Below, piece after piece: positions 26,654 through 35,515 of a stretch of 64,000 nucleotides of DNA. Source of the DNA: Mycolicibacterium novocastrense. Lineage in GTDB: Bacteria > Actinomycetota > Actinomycetes > Mycobacteriales > Mycobacteriaceae. The DNA lies in the NCBI RefSeq assembly GCF_001570485.1, contig NZ_BCTA01000093.1:62001-126000 (forward strand). The letters are read 5' to 3'. How positions within the stretch are numbered: the first letter of the stretch is position 1; every line of letters begins with the position of its first letter. A program made the translations under genes and the position numbers. The notes beneath the pieces were generated by a model, which searched no databases, was not told where the DNA came from, and saw nothing but the letters and a program-made list of their open reading frames with translations.

Positions 26654-27541
26654 CTACCGCTCGGCGGCAACTAGCTGCCGTACCGCCGGGGCGACCTCCG
26701 CGGCGTAACGTTCGGTGGTGGCGGTGTCGTCGGAGGCCAGTACGAAGCCGCTGACGCCGAAGGCCAGCGCGACGTCGGTGAGCTCCTCGGCCCACTGCCG
26801 CGGAGGCCCCTGCAGAAAGCCCGATCCGGTGAAGCTGCCACCGATGTTGAGCAGCCGGCGGATCGCGCGCGGTTCGCGTCCGGCGGCCGCCGCCGCATCG
26901 TCGATGTGGCGGTTCAGCGCCGCGAGGTCGGCGACGCCGCCGGGAAGGTACTGCAGCGAAGGCAGCCACCCGTCGGCTTCGCGGCCGACCAGCCGCAGCA
27001 TCCGCGGACGGTAGGCACCCAACCAGATGCCGACATCGTGCGCCGGTGCGGGTCCGCGTTTGGCGCCGCGCACGCGGTAGTGCGCGCCGTCAACGGTCAG
27101 CACACCGGTCGCGTCGACGTCCCACATACCGCGGATGATCGCGATGGCCTCCTCCAGCGCCGCCACCGACTCCCCCGCGCCGCGGCGCGGCCCACCCATC
27201 GCGGCCACCCCGTCCCAGAACGCGCCCGCACCCAGGCCCAGCTCGACTCGACCGCCGGTGAGCAGATCGAGGCTGGCCACCGAACGGGCCAGCACCGCCG
27301 GCGGGCGCAGCGGCAGGTTGATCACGTTGGCGCTGAGCCGGATTCGTTCGGTTTGCGCGGCGACGTAGGACAGCAACGTCCAGGTGTCGTGAAACCTCGC
27401 CACGTAGGGGTGGTCCTGGTAGGTGACCAGGTCCAGGCCCGCCCGCTCGGCAACGACGGCCTGGTCGACGGCCTGTCGGGCGGGGCTGTTGTTCGGAGTG
27501 ACGAACGTGCCGAAGATCAGGTCGTGCCCGTAGTCGGTCAT
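26654..27541 (-). CDS. LLM-class (F420-dependent type) oxidoreductase
   Basis: A 295-residue TIM-barrel oxidoreductase of the luciferase-like family. Seen: FGTFVTPNN at the N-terminus, QDHPYVARFHDTWTLLSYVA (about 43-62), and SLDLLTGGRVELGLGAGAFW (about 94-113), the flavin/F420 binding segment. Mycobacteria have many F420-dependent members; the cofactor here is inferred, not read. It overlaps the upstream dioxygenase gene by 4 bp (ATGA), so both probably act in one degradation pathway. Confidence 0.8.
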   Translation of the reverse strand: MTDYGHDLIFGTFVTPNNSPARQAVDQAVVAERAGLDLVTYQDHPYVARFHDTWTLLSYVAAQTERIRLSANVINLPLRPPAVLARSVASLDLLTGGRVELGLGAGAFWDGVAAMGGPRRGAGESVAALEEAIAIIRGMWDVDATGVLTVDGAHYRVRGAKRGPAPAHDVGIWLGAYRPRMLRLVGREADGWLPSLQYLPGGVADLAALNRHIDDAAAAAGREPRAIRRLLNIGGSFTGSGFLQGPPRQWAEELTDVALAFGVSGFVLASDDTATTERYAAEVAPAVRQLVAAER

Positions 27542-28506
27542 GGCATGACCCGCATGTCCGGGTCGCGCAGTTGCGGCAGTGCGGCCTCGATCGCGGCGCG
27601 GTCCGGCTCCAGCCACGGCGGCAGCTTCAGCGCCCGCCCCAGTTCCATCAGCGGTTCGTCGACGGTGAATCCCGGAGTATCGGTGGCCAATTCGAACAGC
27701 ACGCCGCCGGGTTCGCGAAAGTAGATGGACTGGAAGTAGTTGCGGTCCAGGATCGGTGTGACGTTGAGACCGTTGCCCAGCAGGAGTTCGCGCCAGCGCT
27801 GCTGGTCGGTGTCGTCGGGAACCCGCCAGGCGATGTGGTGCACGGTGCCGGCGGCGACGAGTCCTCGTGGCGCCTCCGGTGAGCACACCACATCGAGCCG
27901 CGAGCTCGCGCCGCCGTCGCCGGTGCGGAACCGGAACCGGTTGCCCGACTCGTCGACACAGCGGAATCCCATTGTGTCGGTGAGTAGTTCGGCGGTGCTT
28001 TCAAAACCGGCCTCGGTCAGCGTGACCGAATGCAGCCCGCGGATCGCGTGCTCAGCAGCGACAGACCCCAGTTCTGACACCGGTTCGTCGGCGGCCTCGG
28101 GGTGGGCGGCCAGTTCCAGGCACAACCCGTCGGGGTCGCGCACCGTCATGGCGTCCTCCCCGTTGCGGGTGCCCGGCTCACCGACCGCGACATCCAAGGC
28201 CGTCAGCCGGTTCCGCCACCAGCCCAGTGACGCCTGCGGCACCGACAGCGACACTGTGGTGGCCTGCCCGGTGCCGTGCCGCCCGGGCGGGAGGCCGGGC
28301 CATGGAAAGAAGGTGATCAGCGTTCCGGGTCGGCCGGACTCGTCGCCGAAGTACAGGTGGTAGCCGTCGGGGGCGTCGAAGTTGACCGTCTTCTTCACCA
28401 GCCGCAGGCCCAGCACCTCGCGGTAGAAGTCGACGTTGCGCTGCGGGTTCGCGGCGATCGCCGTGACGTGGTGCAGGCCCGCCGATGATTCGGGTCTGGT
28501 CGTCAT
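27538..28506 (-). CDS. Ring-cleaving dioxygenase (glyoxalase/VOC fold)
   Basis: A 322-residue protein with two VOC halves. The first begins GLHHVTAIAANPQRNVDFYREVLG (metal-ligand His at about 11-12, split here) and the second GLHSVTLTEAGFES; metal ligands include HHIAWRVPDD and FREPGGVLFELATDTPGF, with the Glu ligand. It resembles the MhqO/MhqA hydroquinone- or catechol-cleaving type. ATG 28506 was chosen by homology; AGGGAGAG precedes it. It is coupled to the LLM oxidoreductase and divergent from DUF899. Confidence 0.82.
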   Translation of the reverse strand: MTTRPESSAGLHHVTAIAANPQRNVDFYREVLGLRLVKKTVNFDAPDGYHLYFGDESGRPGTLITFFPWPGLPPGRHGTGQATTVSLSVPQASLGWWRNRLTALDVAVGEPGTRNGEDAMTVRDPDGLCLELAAHPEAADEPVSELGSVAAEHAIRGLHSVTLTEAGFESTAELLTDTMGFRCVDESGNRFRFRTGDGGASSRLDVVCSPEAPRGLVAAGTVHHIAWRVPDDTDQQRWRELLLGNGLNVTPILDRNYFQSIYFREPGGVLFELATDTPGFTVDEPLMELGRALKLPPWLEPDRAAIEAALPQLRDPDMRVMP

Positions 28507-28651
28507 GGTCTCTCCCTGGGCAGCATTGGGCTGTGACGGCAATGGATACCCACCGCGCCAACGAGTACGCCCCGGCGGGTCGAGCGATGAGTTCACGCGC
28601 CGGCGCAAGTCTGCCTAGCCGAATGCAAACGTGACGAGGAGGTGGTTGGGA

Positions 28652-29338
28652 ATGACGACTCATGCGGTCGGAACGCGTGACCAGTGGCGAGCGGCCTACG
28701 AGCGACAGTTGGCCAACGAGAAGGAGCTCACCCGAAGGGCCACCGAGCTGGCACAGCAGCGGCAGGCACTGCCGTGGGTGCGGGTCGACAAACCCTACGA
28801 GTTCGACACCACGGCGGGACGTCGCACGCTCGCCGAACTGTTCGACGGCCGATCACAGCTGATCGTGCGGCATTTCATGCACGGTCCGAAGACACCGGAG
28901 GGCTGTCCCGGCTGCACCTTCGAAACCGACAATCTCGTCGGCGCGGTCCCGCACCTGGCGCGACGCGACGTCACGTTCATTCTCTCGTCGCGTTCGCCGC
29001 TACCGGTTCTGAGCGCCTACAAGCAGCGGATGGGCTGGGAGGTGGAGTGGGTGTCCTCCGGCGACAGCGATTTCGACGCCGACTTCTTCGGCTACATGCA
29101 CGTTCCGACGCCGCGCCGCGACTTCGGGTCGGGCAGCGGCAGCATGCTCGACGTCATGGAGCTGATGGCACTGAGCTGTTTCGCCTTGGAAGACGGCGTC
29201 GTCTACCACACCTACTCGACCTACGATCGCGGCACCGAAGCGCTCAACGCCACCTGGCAGCTGTTGGACCGGGCGCCCAAGGGCCGCGGCGAGGACTTCT
29301 CCGACTGGCCGCGCAAGCGCGACGAGTATCCGGCGTAG
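28652..29338 (+). CDS. DUF899 thioredoxin-like protein
   Basis: A 228-residue protein of the DUF899 family, which has a thioredoxin-like fold. An N-terminal helical region (AYERQLANEKELTRRATELA) leads to ALPWVRVDKPYEFDT and the family's CPGCTFETDNL (CxxC at about 88-91). DWPRKRDEYP at the C-terminus is also typical. Function is unknown, perhaps a disulfide or thiol reaction. GGAGGTGG precedes ATG 28652, which is preferred over the in-frame GTG at 28631. Confidence 0.85.
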   Translation: MTTHAVGTRDQWRAAYERQLANEKELTRRATELAQQRQALPWVRVDKPYEFDTTAGRRTLAELFDGRSQLIVRHFMHGPKTPEGCPGCTFETDNLVGAVPHLARRDVTFILSSRSPLPVLSAYKQRMGWEVEWVSSGDSDFDADFFGYMHVPTPRRDFGSGSGSMLDVMELMALSCFALEDGVVYHTYSTYDRGTEALNATWQLLDRAPKGRGEDFSDWPRKRDEYPA

Positions 29339-29452
29339 CCGCGCCGCTGGAGGGTTCCTGACCGGCTCCTGTGAACCTGCTTGGGACGCAGAGCATCAAC
29401 GGTCGGCCGGTTTCACACTGGCACTCACACCCTGACCGAAGGAGTCCGTCCG

Positions 29453-29797
29453 ATGTCCGGAACCCGTAGGGCATACCCGCTCTCGTTGGCCGTCGTCGCC
29501 GGCGCCGCGCTGCTCGGCTTGTCCCCGTTGGCCAGCGCCGAACCGGCGAACTGCACCAGCGCCGACCTCGAAGGCGTCCGCGCCGGGGTCGACGCGTCAA
29601 CGTCGGCCTACTTGTTCACCCACCCTGATCTCAACGGCTTCATGAGCACGCTGCGAGGCATGTCGCGTGAGGGCGTCGCCGAGCAGGTGAAGGGATACAT
29701 GGCCAGCCATCCGCAGGAGAGCGCCGAGATGGCGGGTATCCGGCAGCCGCTCATGGATCTGAAGAACCACTGCGGAGGCGTGGACCCGACACCCTGA
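29453..29797 (+). CDS. Secreted MHB-type haem-binding protein
   Basis: A 114-residue exported protein. The signal peptide runs to ASA at about residue 29. A small helical domain follows, with one disulfide pair (Cys34 and Cys107) and the pattern ANCTSADLEGVRAGV, THPDLNGFMSTL and YMASHPQ. This matches the mycobacterial haemophore (MHB) family, to which the haem carrier Rv0203 belongs; haem binding is inferred from that. GAAGGAGTCCGTCCG precedes ATG 29453. Confidence 0.75.
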   Translation: MSGTRRAYPLSLAVVAGAALLGLSPLASAEPANCTSADLEGVRAGVDASTSAYLFTHPDLNGFMSTLRGMSREGVAEQVKGYMASHPQESAEMAGIRQPLMDLKNHCGGVDPTP

Positions 29798-29840
29798 ACC
29801 CTGCAGCACAACGCCGCCGCGGCCGGTACACGCGGCAACG

Positions 29841-29872
29841 AAAAGTCCCCGGCACGCGGATGTGCCGGGGAC
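29841..29872 (-). terminator. Rho-independent terminator of sahH
   Basis: GTCCCCGGCAC (29845-29855), a six-base loop and GTGCCGGGGAC (29862-29872) form a perfect 11-bp stem. Read on the minus strand it is followed by TTTT (29844-29841), a proper intrinsic terminator for sahH, 13 bases past its stop. Confidence 0.85.
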
Positions 29873-29885
29873 CTCCGGGCGACGA

Positions 29886-31343
<1,458 letters not shown>

Positions 31344-31364
31344 ATAGAGCCCCTTTTCCTTCGT

Positions 31365-31390
31365 CATTGCCTATGAGCATTGCCTATGAG
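31365..31390. repeat. 13-bp perfect tandem repeat upstream of sahH
   Basis: CATTGCCTATGAG occurs twice with no gap (31365-31377, 31378-31390), in the presumed sahH leader, 22-47 bases upstream of its start codon. Confidence 0.9.
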
Positions 31391-31405
31391 CGCACAGATG
31401 TGCGC
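31390..31405. promoter_or_regulatory. Palindrome upstream of sahH
   Basis: GCGCACA, GA, TGTGCGC: perfect 7-bp arms around a 2-base centre, abutting the tandem repeat. It could be an operator or a hairpin in the sahH leader. Confidence 0.45.
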
Positions 31406-31490
31406 ACGGCGACATCTGAGTAGACATCCATAGCCTGCGGGCTCGCGGGACAGGCGCTGTGCGGTGGAACCAGCCGTGGCGCTCTGACAG

Positions 31491-32141
31491 CTAAGGAATA
31501 TCGATAACACCGTAGCGTTCGGCGAAGGGCGTCATCAATCGGGCCAGGTCACGCGCCACGTCGTGCCCTCGACCGGGCGATGCGCTGGGGTCGGCTTCCG
31601 GCGGCATCGAGACGTAGCTCATCGCGAGCCGGACGATGGCCCTGGCCAGCACTCCGGCGTCCTCTTCACTGGTCTTGACCCAGCTGTCGACGAACGTTTG
31701 CGTCAACCGCCGGCTGCAGTGGGTGATGATCGGGCCGCTGTCGGTGGTGATGAGCTGCAGGAGATCGGGCTTGGCCTCGCCGGTCAGCAACGAGATCACC
31801 AGCGGGTCGGCTGCGGATTCGGCGAAGAAGTCACGGAAGCCCTGGCTGAACGCGGCGAAGACGTCGCCGACGTTGCCCTCGATGGCGTAGTCGATCTGGT
31901 CGACGAGGCGGTCGGCCAGGCGCATGGCATAGGCCTGCGCCAGCCCTTGGCGCGACCCGAACTCGTTGTAGATGGTCTGCCGGCTGATGCCGGCCGCCTT
32001 GGCGACGTCGGCGAGGGTGATCGCCGACCAGTCACGGGTGAGCAGGAGCTCGCGCATCCCGTCCAGGATGGAATCGCGAAGCAGCATCCTCGACGCTTCG
32101 GCGTACGGGATGCGCTGCGCGGTCCGGCGCGGGCTGTTCAC
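31491..32141 (-). CDS. TetR-family regulator of the alkane operon
   Basis: A 216-residue TetR protein. The helix-turn-helix is ITLADVAKAAGISRQTIYNEF (about 41-61, split here), followed by a ligand-binding helical domain. It lies immediately downstream of alkB-rubA-rubB, where mycobacteria carry the alkane-responsive repressor corresponding to Rv3249c (AlkX-like). It probably represses the operon and itself until a fatty-acid or alkane-derived ligand binds. GTG 32141 was chosen by family length; it coincides with the first base triplet of a tandem repeat that extends upstream. Confidence 0.85.
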   Translation of the reverse strand: MNSPRRTAQRIPYAEASRMLLRDSILDGMRELLLTRDWSAITLADVAKAAGISRQTIYNEFGSRQGLAQAYAMRLADRLVDQIDYAIEGNVGDVFAAFSQGFRDFFAESAADPLVISLLTGEAKPDLLQLITTDSGPIITHCSRRLTQTFVDSWVKTSEEDAGVLARAIVRLAMSYVSMPPEADPSASPGRGHDVARDLARLMTPFAERYGVIDIP

Positions 32142-32220
32142 ACGCGCGACCTTAGTCTTTCTTTCCCGTCGCTTCGCTCGCCCACGCGCGACCTTAGCCT
32201 TTCCCGTCGCTTCGCTCGCC
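32141..32220. repeat. Imperfect tandem repeat (42 + 38 bp) at the tetR start
   Basis: 32141-32182 and 32183-32220 are adjacent copies of CACGCGCGACCTTAG...CCCGTCGCTTCGCTCGCC differing mainly by a 4-base insertion. The first copy contains the tetR GTG (as CAC); the second copy's GTG is out of frame. Confidence 0.85.
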
Positions 32221-32230
32221 CAGAGCGTCG

Positions 32231-32416
32231 TCACGGACGGGCGACCTCGACCATCTCGAAGTCGGACTTGGCCGCCCCGCAGTCCGGGCAACTCCAGTCG
32301 TCGGGAATGTCGTCCCACCGGGTGCCCGGGGCGATCCCGTCCTCGGGCCAGCCCTTCTCCTCGTCGTACTCGAATCCGCACTGCACGCAGACGAACAGTT
32401 TGTACGGCTCGTTCAT
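32231..32416 (-). CDS. rubB: Rubredoxin RubB
   Basis: A 61-residue iron protein. The metal site is CVQCGFEYD (Cys10 and Cys13) and CPDCGAAK (Cys43 and Cys46), the alkane-type rubredoxin. It carries electrons from a reductase to AlkB. GAAAGGTGATGAC precedes the ATG. It lies 17 bp downstream of rubA in the alkB operon. Confidence 0.95.
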   Translation of the reverse strand: MNEPYKLFVCVQCGFEYDEEKGWPEDGIAPGTRWDDIPDDWSCPDCGAAKSDFEMVEVARP

Positions 32417-32433
32417 GTCATCACCTTTCTCAC

Positions 32434-32595
32434 TCAGACGGTCTCGAAGTCGACCTTCTCGCGCACCGCGCAGTCGGGGCAGCTCCAGTCGTCGGGAATC
32501 TCACTCCACCGCGTGCCGGCCGGAAAGCCTTCCCGCGGAGCGCCTTTCGCTTCGTCGTAGACGTAGTCGCAGCCCGGGCAGCGGTGGGCGGTCAT
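32434..32595 (-). CDS. rubA: Rubredoxin RubA
   Basis: A 53-residue rubredoxin with CPGCDYVYD (Cys6 and Cys9) and CPDCAVRE (Cys39 and Cys42), plus the family PREGFPAGTRW loop. It differs from RubB in surface charge; alkane operons often carry two types, one of which is the functional AlkB partner. Its ATG overlaps the alkB stop (ATGA). Confidence 0.94.
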   Translation of the reverse strand: MTAHRCPGCDYVYDEAKGAPREGFPAGTRWSEIPDDWSCPDCAVREKVDFETV

Positions 32596-33806
32596 GCGGG
32601 CACACCGTGGCGGGCCAACACCTTGTCGCGCACGCGCGGGTGCAGGTTCACCCGGGTGATGTCGCCGTCGTAGTGCGCGAGCACCCGGTGATCCATCACC
32701 TTGCGCCACAGCGGCGGGAAGTACGTCAACGCGATCATCGACGCATAGCCGCTCGGCAGGTTCGGCGCCCCCTCCATGCTGCGCAGCGTCTGGTAGCGCC
32801 GGGTCGGGTTGGCGTGGTGATCGCTGTGGCGCTGCAGGTGATACAGGAACAGGTTGGTCACGATGTGGTCGGAGTTCCAGCTGTGCACCGGCGCGCAGCG
32901 CTCGTAGCGGCCGCTGTCGAGTTTCTGGCGCAGCAGCCCATAGTGCTCGAGGTAGTTCACGGTCTCGAGCAGCGTGAAACCGAACACCGCCGAGATGACG
33001 ATGTAGGGAATCAACGCCCAACCGAACACCGCGATCAACGCGCCGTAGAACACCACCGACATCGCCCACGCGTTGAGCACGTCGTTGGACCAGTGGAACT
33101 TACTCTTTCCCGCCCGCTCGAGCCGTTTGGCCTCCAGCTCCCACGCCGACTTCAGCGAGCCGATCACGCTGCGCGGCAGGAACTCCCAGAACGTCTCACC
33201 GAAGCGGGCCGATGCCGGGTCCTCGGGGGTGGCGACGCGCACGTGGTGGCCTCGGTTGTGCTCGATGTAGAAGTGGCCGTAGCAGGTCTGCGCCAGCGTG
33301 ATCTTGGCCAGCCACCTCTCGAGCGAGTCCTTCTTGTGTCCCATCTCGTGGGCGGTGTTGATGCCGACTCCGCCCAGCAGGCCGACCGACAGCGCCAGGC
33401 CGATCTTGGCCGGCCAGCCCAGTCCGCCGTCGAAGCCGAGCCAACTGAGGTCCGACGCGGTGAACAGATAGGCGCCGACGATCACGCTGGCGTACTGGAA
33501 CGGGATGTATGCGTAGGTGCAATAGCGGTAATACTTGTCGTTCTCCAACCGCTCCATCACCTCGTCGGGCGGATTCTGCCCGTCCGGCCCGAACTTGAGG
33601 TCCAGCGCCGGCAACAGGACGTACAGCAGGATCGGCCCGATCCAGAACGGCACCTGCGCGGCGGCATGCCAACCCCACTGGTTGAACGCCCACACCAGCG
33701 GCAGCATCACGAATAGCGCGGTCGGGGCGATCAAGCCCATCAACCACAGGTAGCGCTTCTTGTCACGCCACTGAGCGGTGTCCGGTTCTTGCGTCTGCAT
33801 GGCCAT
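32592..33806 (-). CDS. alkB: Alkane 1-monooxygenase
   Basis: A 404-residue membrane di-iron hydroxylase that oxidises n-alkanes at the terminal carbon. Histidine boxes: HEMGH, EHNRGHH and LQRHSDHHA, with NYLEHYG between, all conserved in AlkB. About six transmembrane segments are visible. ATG 33806 was chosen because AGGAGG lies 7 bases upstream; the frame extends to an ATG at 33836 that has no such site. First gene of alkB-rubA-rubB-tetR. Confidence 0.95.
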   Translation of the reverse strand: MAMQTQEPDTAQWRDKKRYLWLMGLIAPTALFVMLPLVWAFNQWGWHAAAQVPFWIGPILLYVLLPALDLKFGPDGQNPPDEVMERLENDKYYRYCTYAYIPFQYASVIVGAYLFTASDLSWLGFDGGLGWPAKIGLALSVGLLGGVGINTAHEMGHKKDSLERWLAKITLAQTCYGHFYIEHNRGHHVRVATPEDPASARFGETFWEFLPRSVIGSLKSAWELEAKRLERAGKSKFHWSNDVLNAWAMSVVFYGALIAVFGWALIPYIVISAVFGFTLLETVNYLEHYGLLRQKLDSGRYERCAPVHSWNSDHIVTNLFLYHLQRHSDHHANPTRRYQTLRSMEGAPNLPSGYASMIALTYFPPLWRKVMDHRVLAHYDGDITRVNLHPRVRDKVLARHGVPA

Positions 33807-33847
33807 TGCCAAGCCTCCTGAAGTGAGTGCCATCACGTCCGAGGTTG

Positions 33848-33880
33848 ACTATAAAGGCATATTTGTCGTCTGTCTAGACA
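33848..33880 (-). promoter_or_regulatory. Promoter and palindromic operator of the alk operon
   Basis: On the minus strand TAGACA (33876-33871), 17 bases, then TATAGT (33853-33848) form a good -35/-10 pair. The -35 is part of the perfect palindrome TGTCTAGACA (33871-33880). A repressor bound there would block RNA polymerase; the TetR encoded at 31491 is the obvious candidate. Confidence 0.6.
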
Positions 33881-33993
33881 TAAAGTCGTAGTTTGTAAAC
33901 CACCCGGGGCGTGAGTGCGCAGCCGTGTACGGTCTCGAGCGCGAAATAGGTACAAGGCTGCATGTTCGGCAGCGATGGCAAACTCCAGATGGG

Positions 33994-35460
33994 CTACGCC
34001 GAGATCTCCTGGCGTTCGCGGCGGCCGAGCACCGAGTGACGGCGGCCGTACAGGAAGTAGACGGCGACGCCGATCGCCATCCAGACCAGGAAGCGGATCC
34101 ACGTCAGCGCGGTGAGATTCAGCATCAACCACACGCAGGCGACGATCGAGGCGATCGGCAACCACGGCACGCCCGGCACCCGGAAGCCGCGTTTCAAGTC
34201 GGGGCGGGACCGGCGAAGCACGATCACGCCCGCGGAAACCAGCACGAACGCGAACAACGTCCCGATGTTGACCATCTCCTCGAGCCTGCCGATCGGGAAC
34301 ACCGACGCCGTGATGGCCACCAGCACGCCGACGATCAGCGTGATGCGCACCGGCGTGCCGTGGCGTCCGGTCCTGGCCAGCCCACGAGGAATCAACCCGT
34401 CGCGCGACATCGCGAAGAACACCCGCGTCTGGCCGAGCACCAGCACGATCACCACTGTCGTCAGGCCTGCGAGTGCACCGATCGAGATCACCTTCGCTGC
34501 CCAGTCGATCCCGTTGGCGCTGAACGCCGTTGCGAGGTTGGCCTTCTCCCCCGCCGCACGCAGTTCGGTGTAGTGCACCATGCCGGTCAGCACCAGAGCC
34601 ACCGCGACGTAGAGCACCGTCACGATCCCGAGCGAGGCCAGGATGCCGCGGGAGACGTCACGCTGCGGGTTCTTGGTCTCCTCCGCGGTGGTGGCCACGA
34701 CGTCGAACCCGATGAACGCGAAGAACACGATGGAGGCCCCGGCCAGCAGGCCATACCACCCGTAGTTGCTGCCCTCGGCGCCGGTGATCAGCGAGAGCAG
34801 CGACTGGTCGGTCCCCCGGCCGCCTTCGCCGGGTTCGGCCGGCGGCACGAAGGGCGAGTAGTTGGCCGCCTTGATGTAGAACGCGCCGACGGCGACCACG
34901 AGCAGCACCACCGCCACCTTGACCACGGTGATCGCCAGGCTGACTCCGGCGGAGAGCTTCGTCCCCAGCGCCAGGATGGTGGTGACGAACGCGATGATCA
35001 GCAGTGCGCCCCAATCCAGTTGCACCCAACCGAAATCCGCGGTCCCGCCGCCGAACTCGAACACCTCGCCGAGGTAGCTCGACCAACCCTTTGCGACCAC
35101 CGCCGACGCGACCGCGAACTCGAGGATCAGGTCCCATCCGATGATCCAGGCGACGAACTCTCCGAACGTCGCATAGGAGAACGTGTAGGCGCTGCCCGCA
35201 ACCGGCACCGTCGAGGCGAACTCCGCGTAGCACAGTGCGGCCAGCCCGCAGGCGATCGCGGCGAGGACGAAGGAGATCGAGATCGCTGGGCCGGTGATGT
35301 TGCCGGCGGTCGAGGCGGTGATGGTGAAGATGCCCGCGCCGATCACGACGGACACCCCGAACACGGTGAGGTCCCACCAGTTCAGGTCCTTGCGTAACCG
35401 GGTGTCGGGTTCATCGGTGTCGGCGATGGACTGCTCCACCGACTTCGTCCGCCGAGCCAT
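33994..35460 (-). CDS. APC-family amino-acid permease
   Basis: A 488-residue transporter with about 12 to 14 membrane segments. VFGVSVVIGAGIFTITA (about 34-50) is the conserved first-helix substrate motif, and YAEFASTVPVAGSAYTFSY and FFAFIGFDVVATTAEETKNP are the family's helix 3 and 6 region; the latter is typical of cationic amino-acid transporters. AGGAGG precedes ATG 35460. It corresponds by position to Rv3253c. Substrate is inferred as a basic amino acid at most. Confidence 0.88.
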   Translation of the reverse strand: MARRTKSVEQSIADTDEPDTRLRKDLNWWDLTVFGVSVVIGAGIFTITASTAGNITGPAISISFVLAAIACGLAALCYAEFASTVPVAGSAYTFSYATFGEFVAWIIGWDLILEFAVASAVVAKGWSSYLGEVFEFGGGTADFGWVQLDWGALLIIAFVTTILALGTKLSAGVSLAITVVKVAVVLLVVAVGAFYIKAANYSPFVPPAEPGEGGRGTDQSLLSLITGAEGSNYGWYGLLAGASIVFFAFIGFDVVATTAEETKNPQRDVSRGILASLGIVTVLYVAVALVLTGMVHYTELRAAGEKANLATAFSANGIDWAAKVISIGALAGLTTVVIVLVLGQTRVFFAMSRDGLIPRGLARTGRHGTPVRITLIVGVLVAITASVFPIGRLEEMVNIGTLFAFVLVSAGVIVLRRSRPDLKRGFRVPGVPWLPIASIVACVWLMLNLTALTWIRFLVWMAIGVAVYFLYGRRHSVLGRRERQEISA

Positions 35461-35515
35461 CGCAGGTCCTCCTGGTTGGGTCCGTTCGGGCAATCTACCG
35501 AGTACCGTGCACCCA

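Noticed and set aside
31344..31490. SAH riboswitch upstream of sahH
   Set aside because: The leader has a palindrome and repeats, but I could not align it to the SAH riboswitch consensus.
31563..33716. A 717-codon open frame on the plus strand
   Set aside because: It runs antisense through tetR, rubB, rubA and alkB; those genes have clear motifs and this frame has none.
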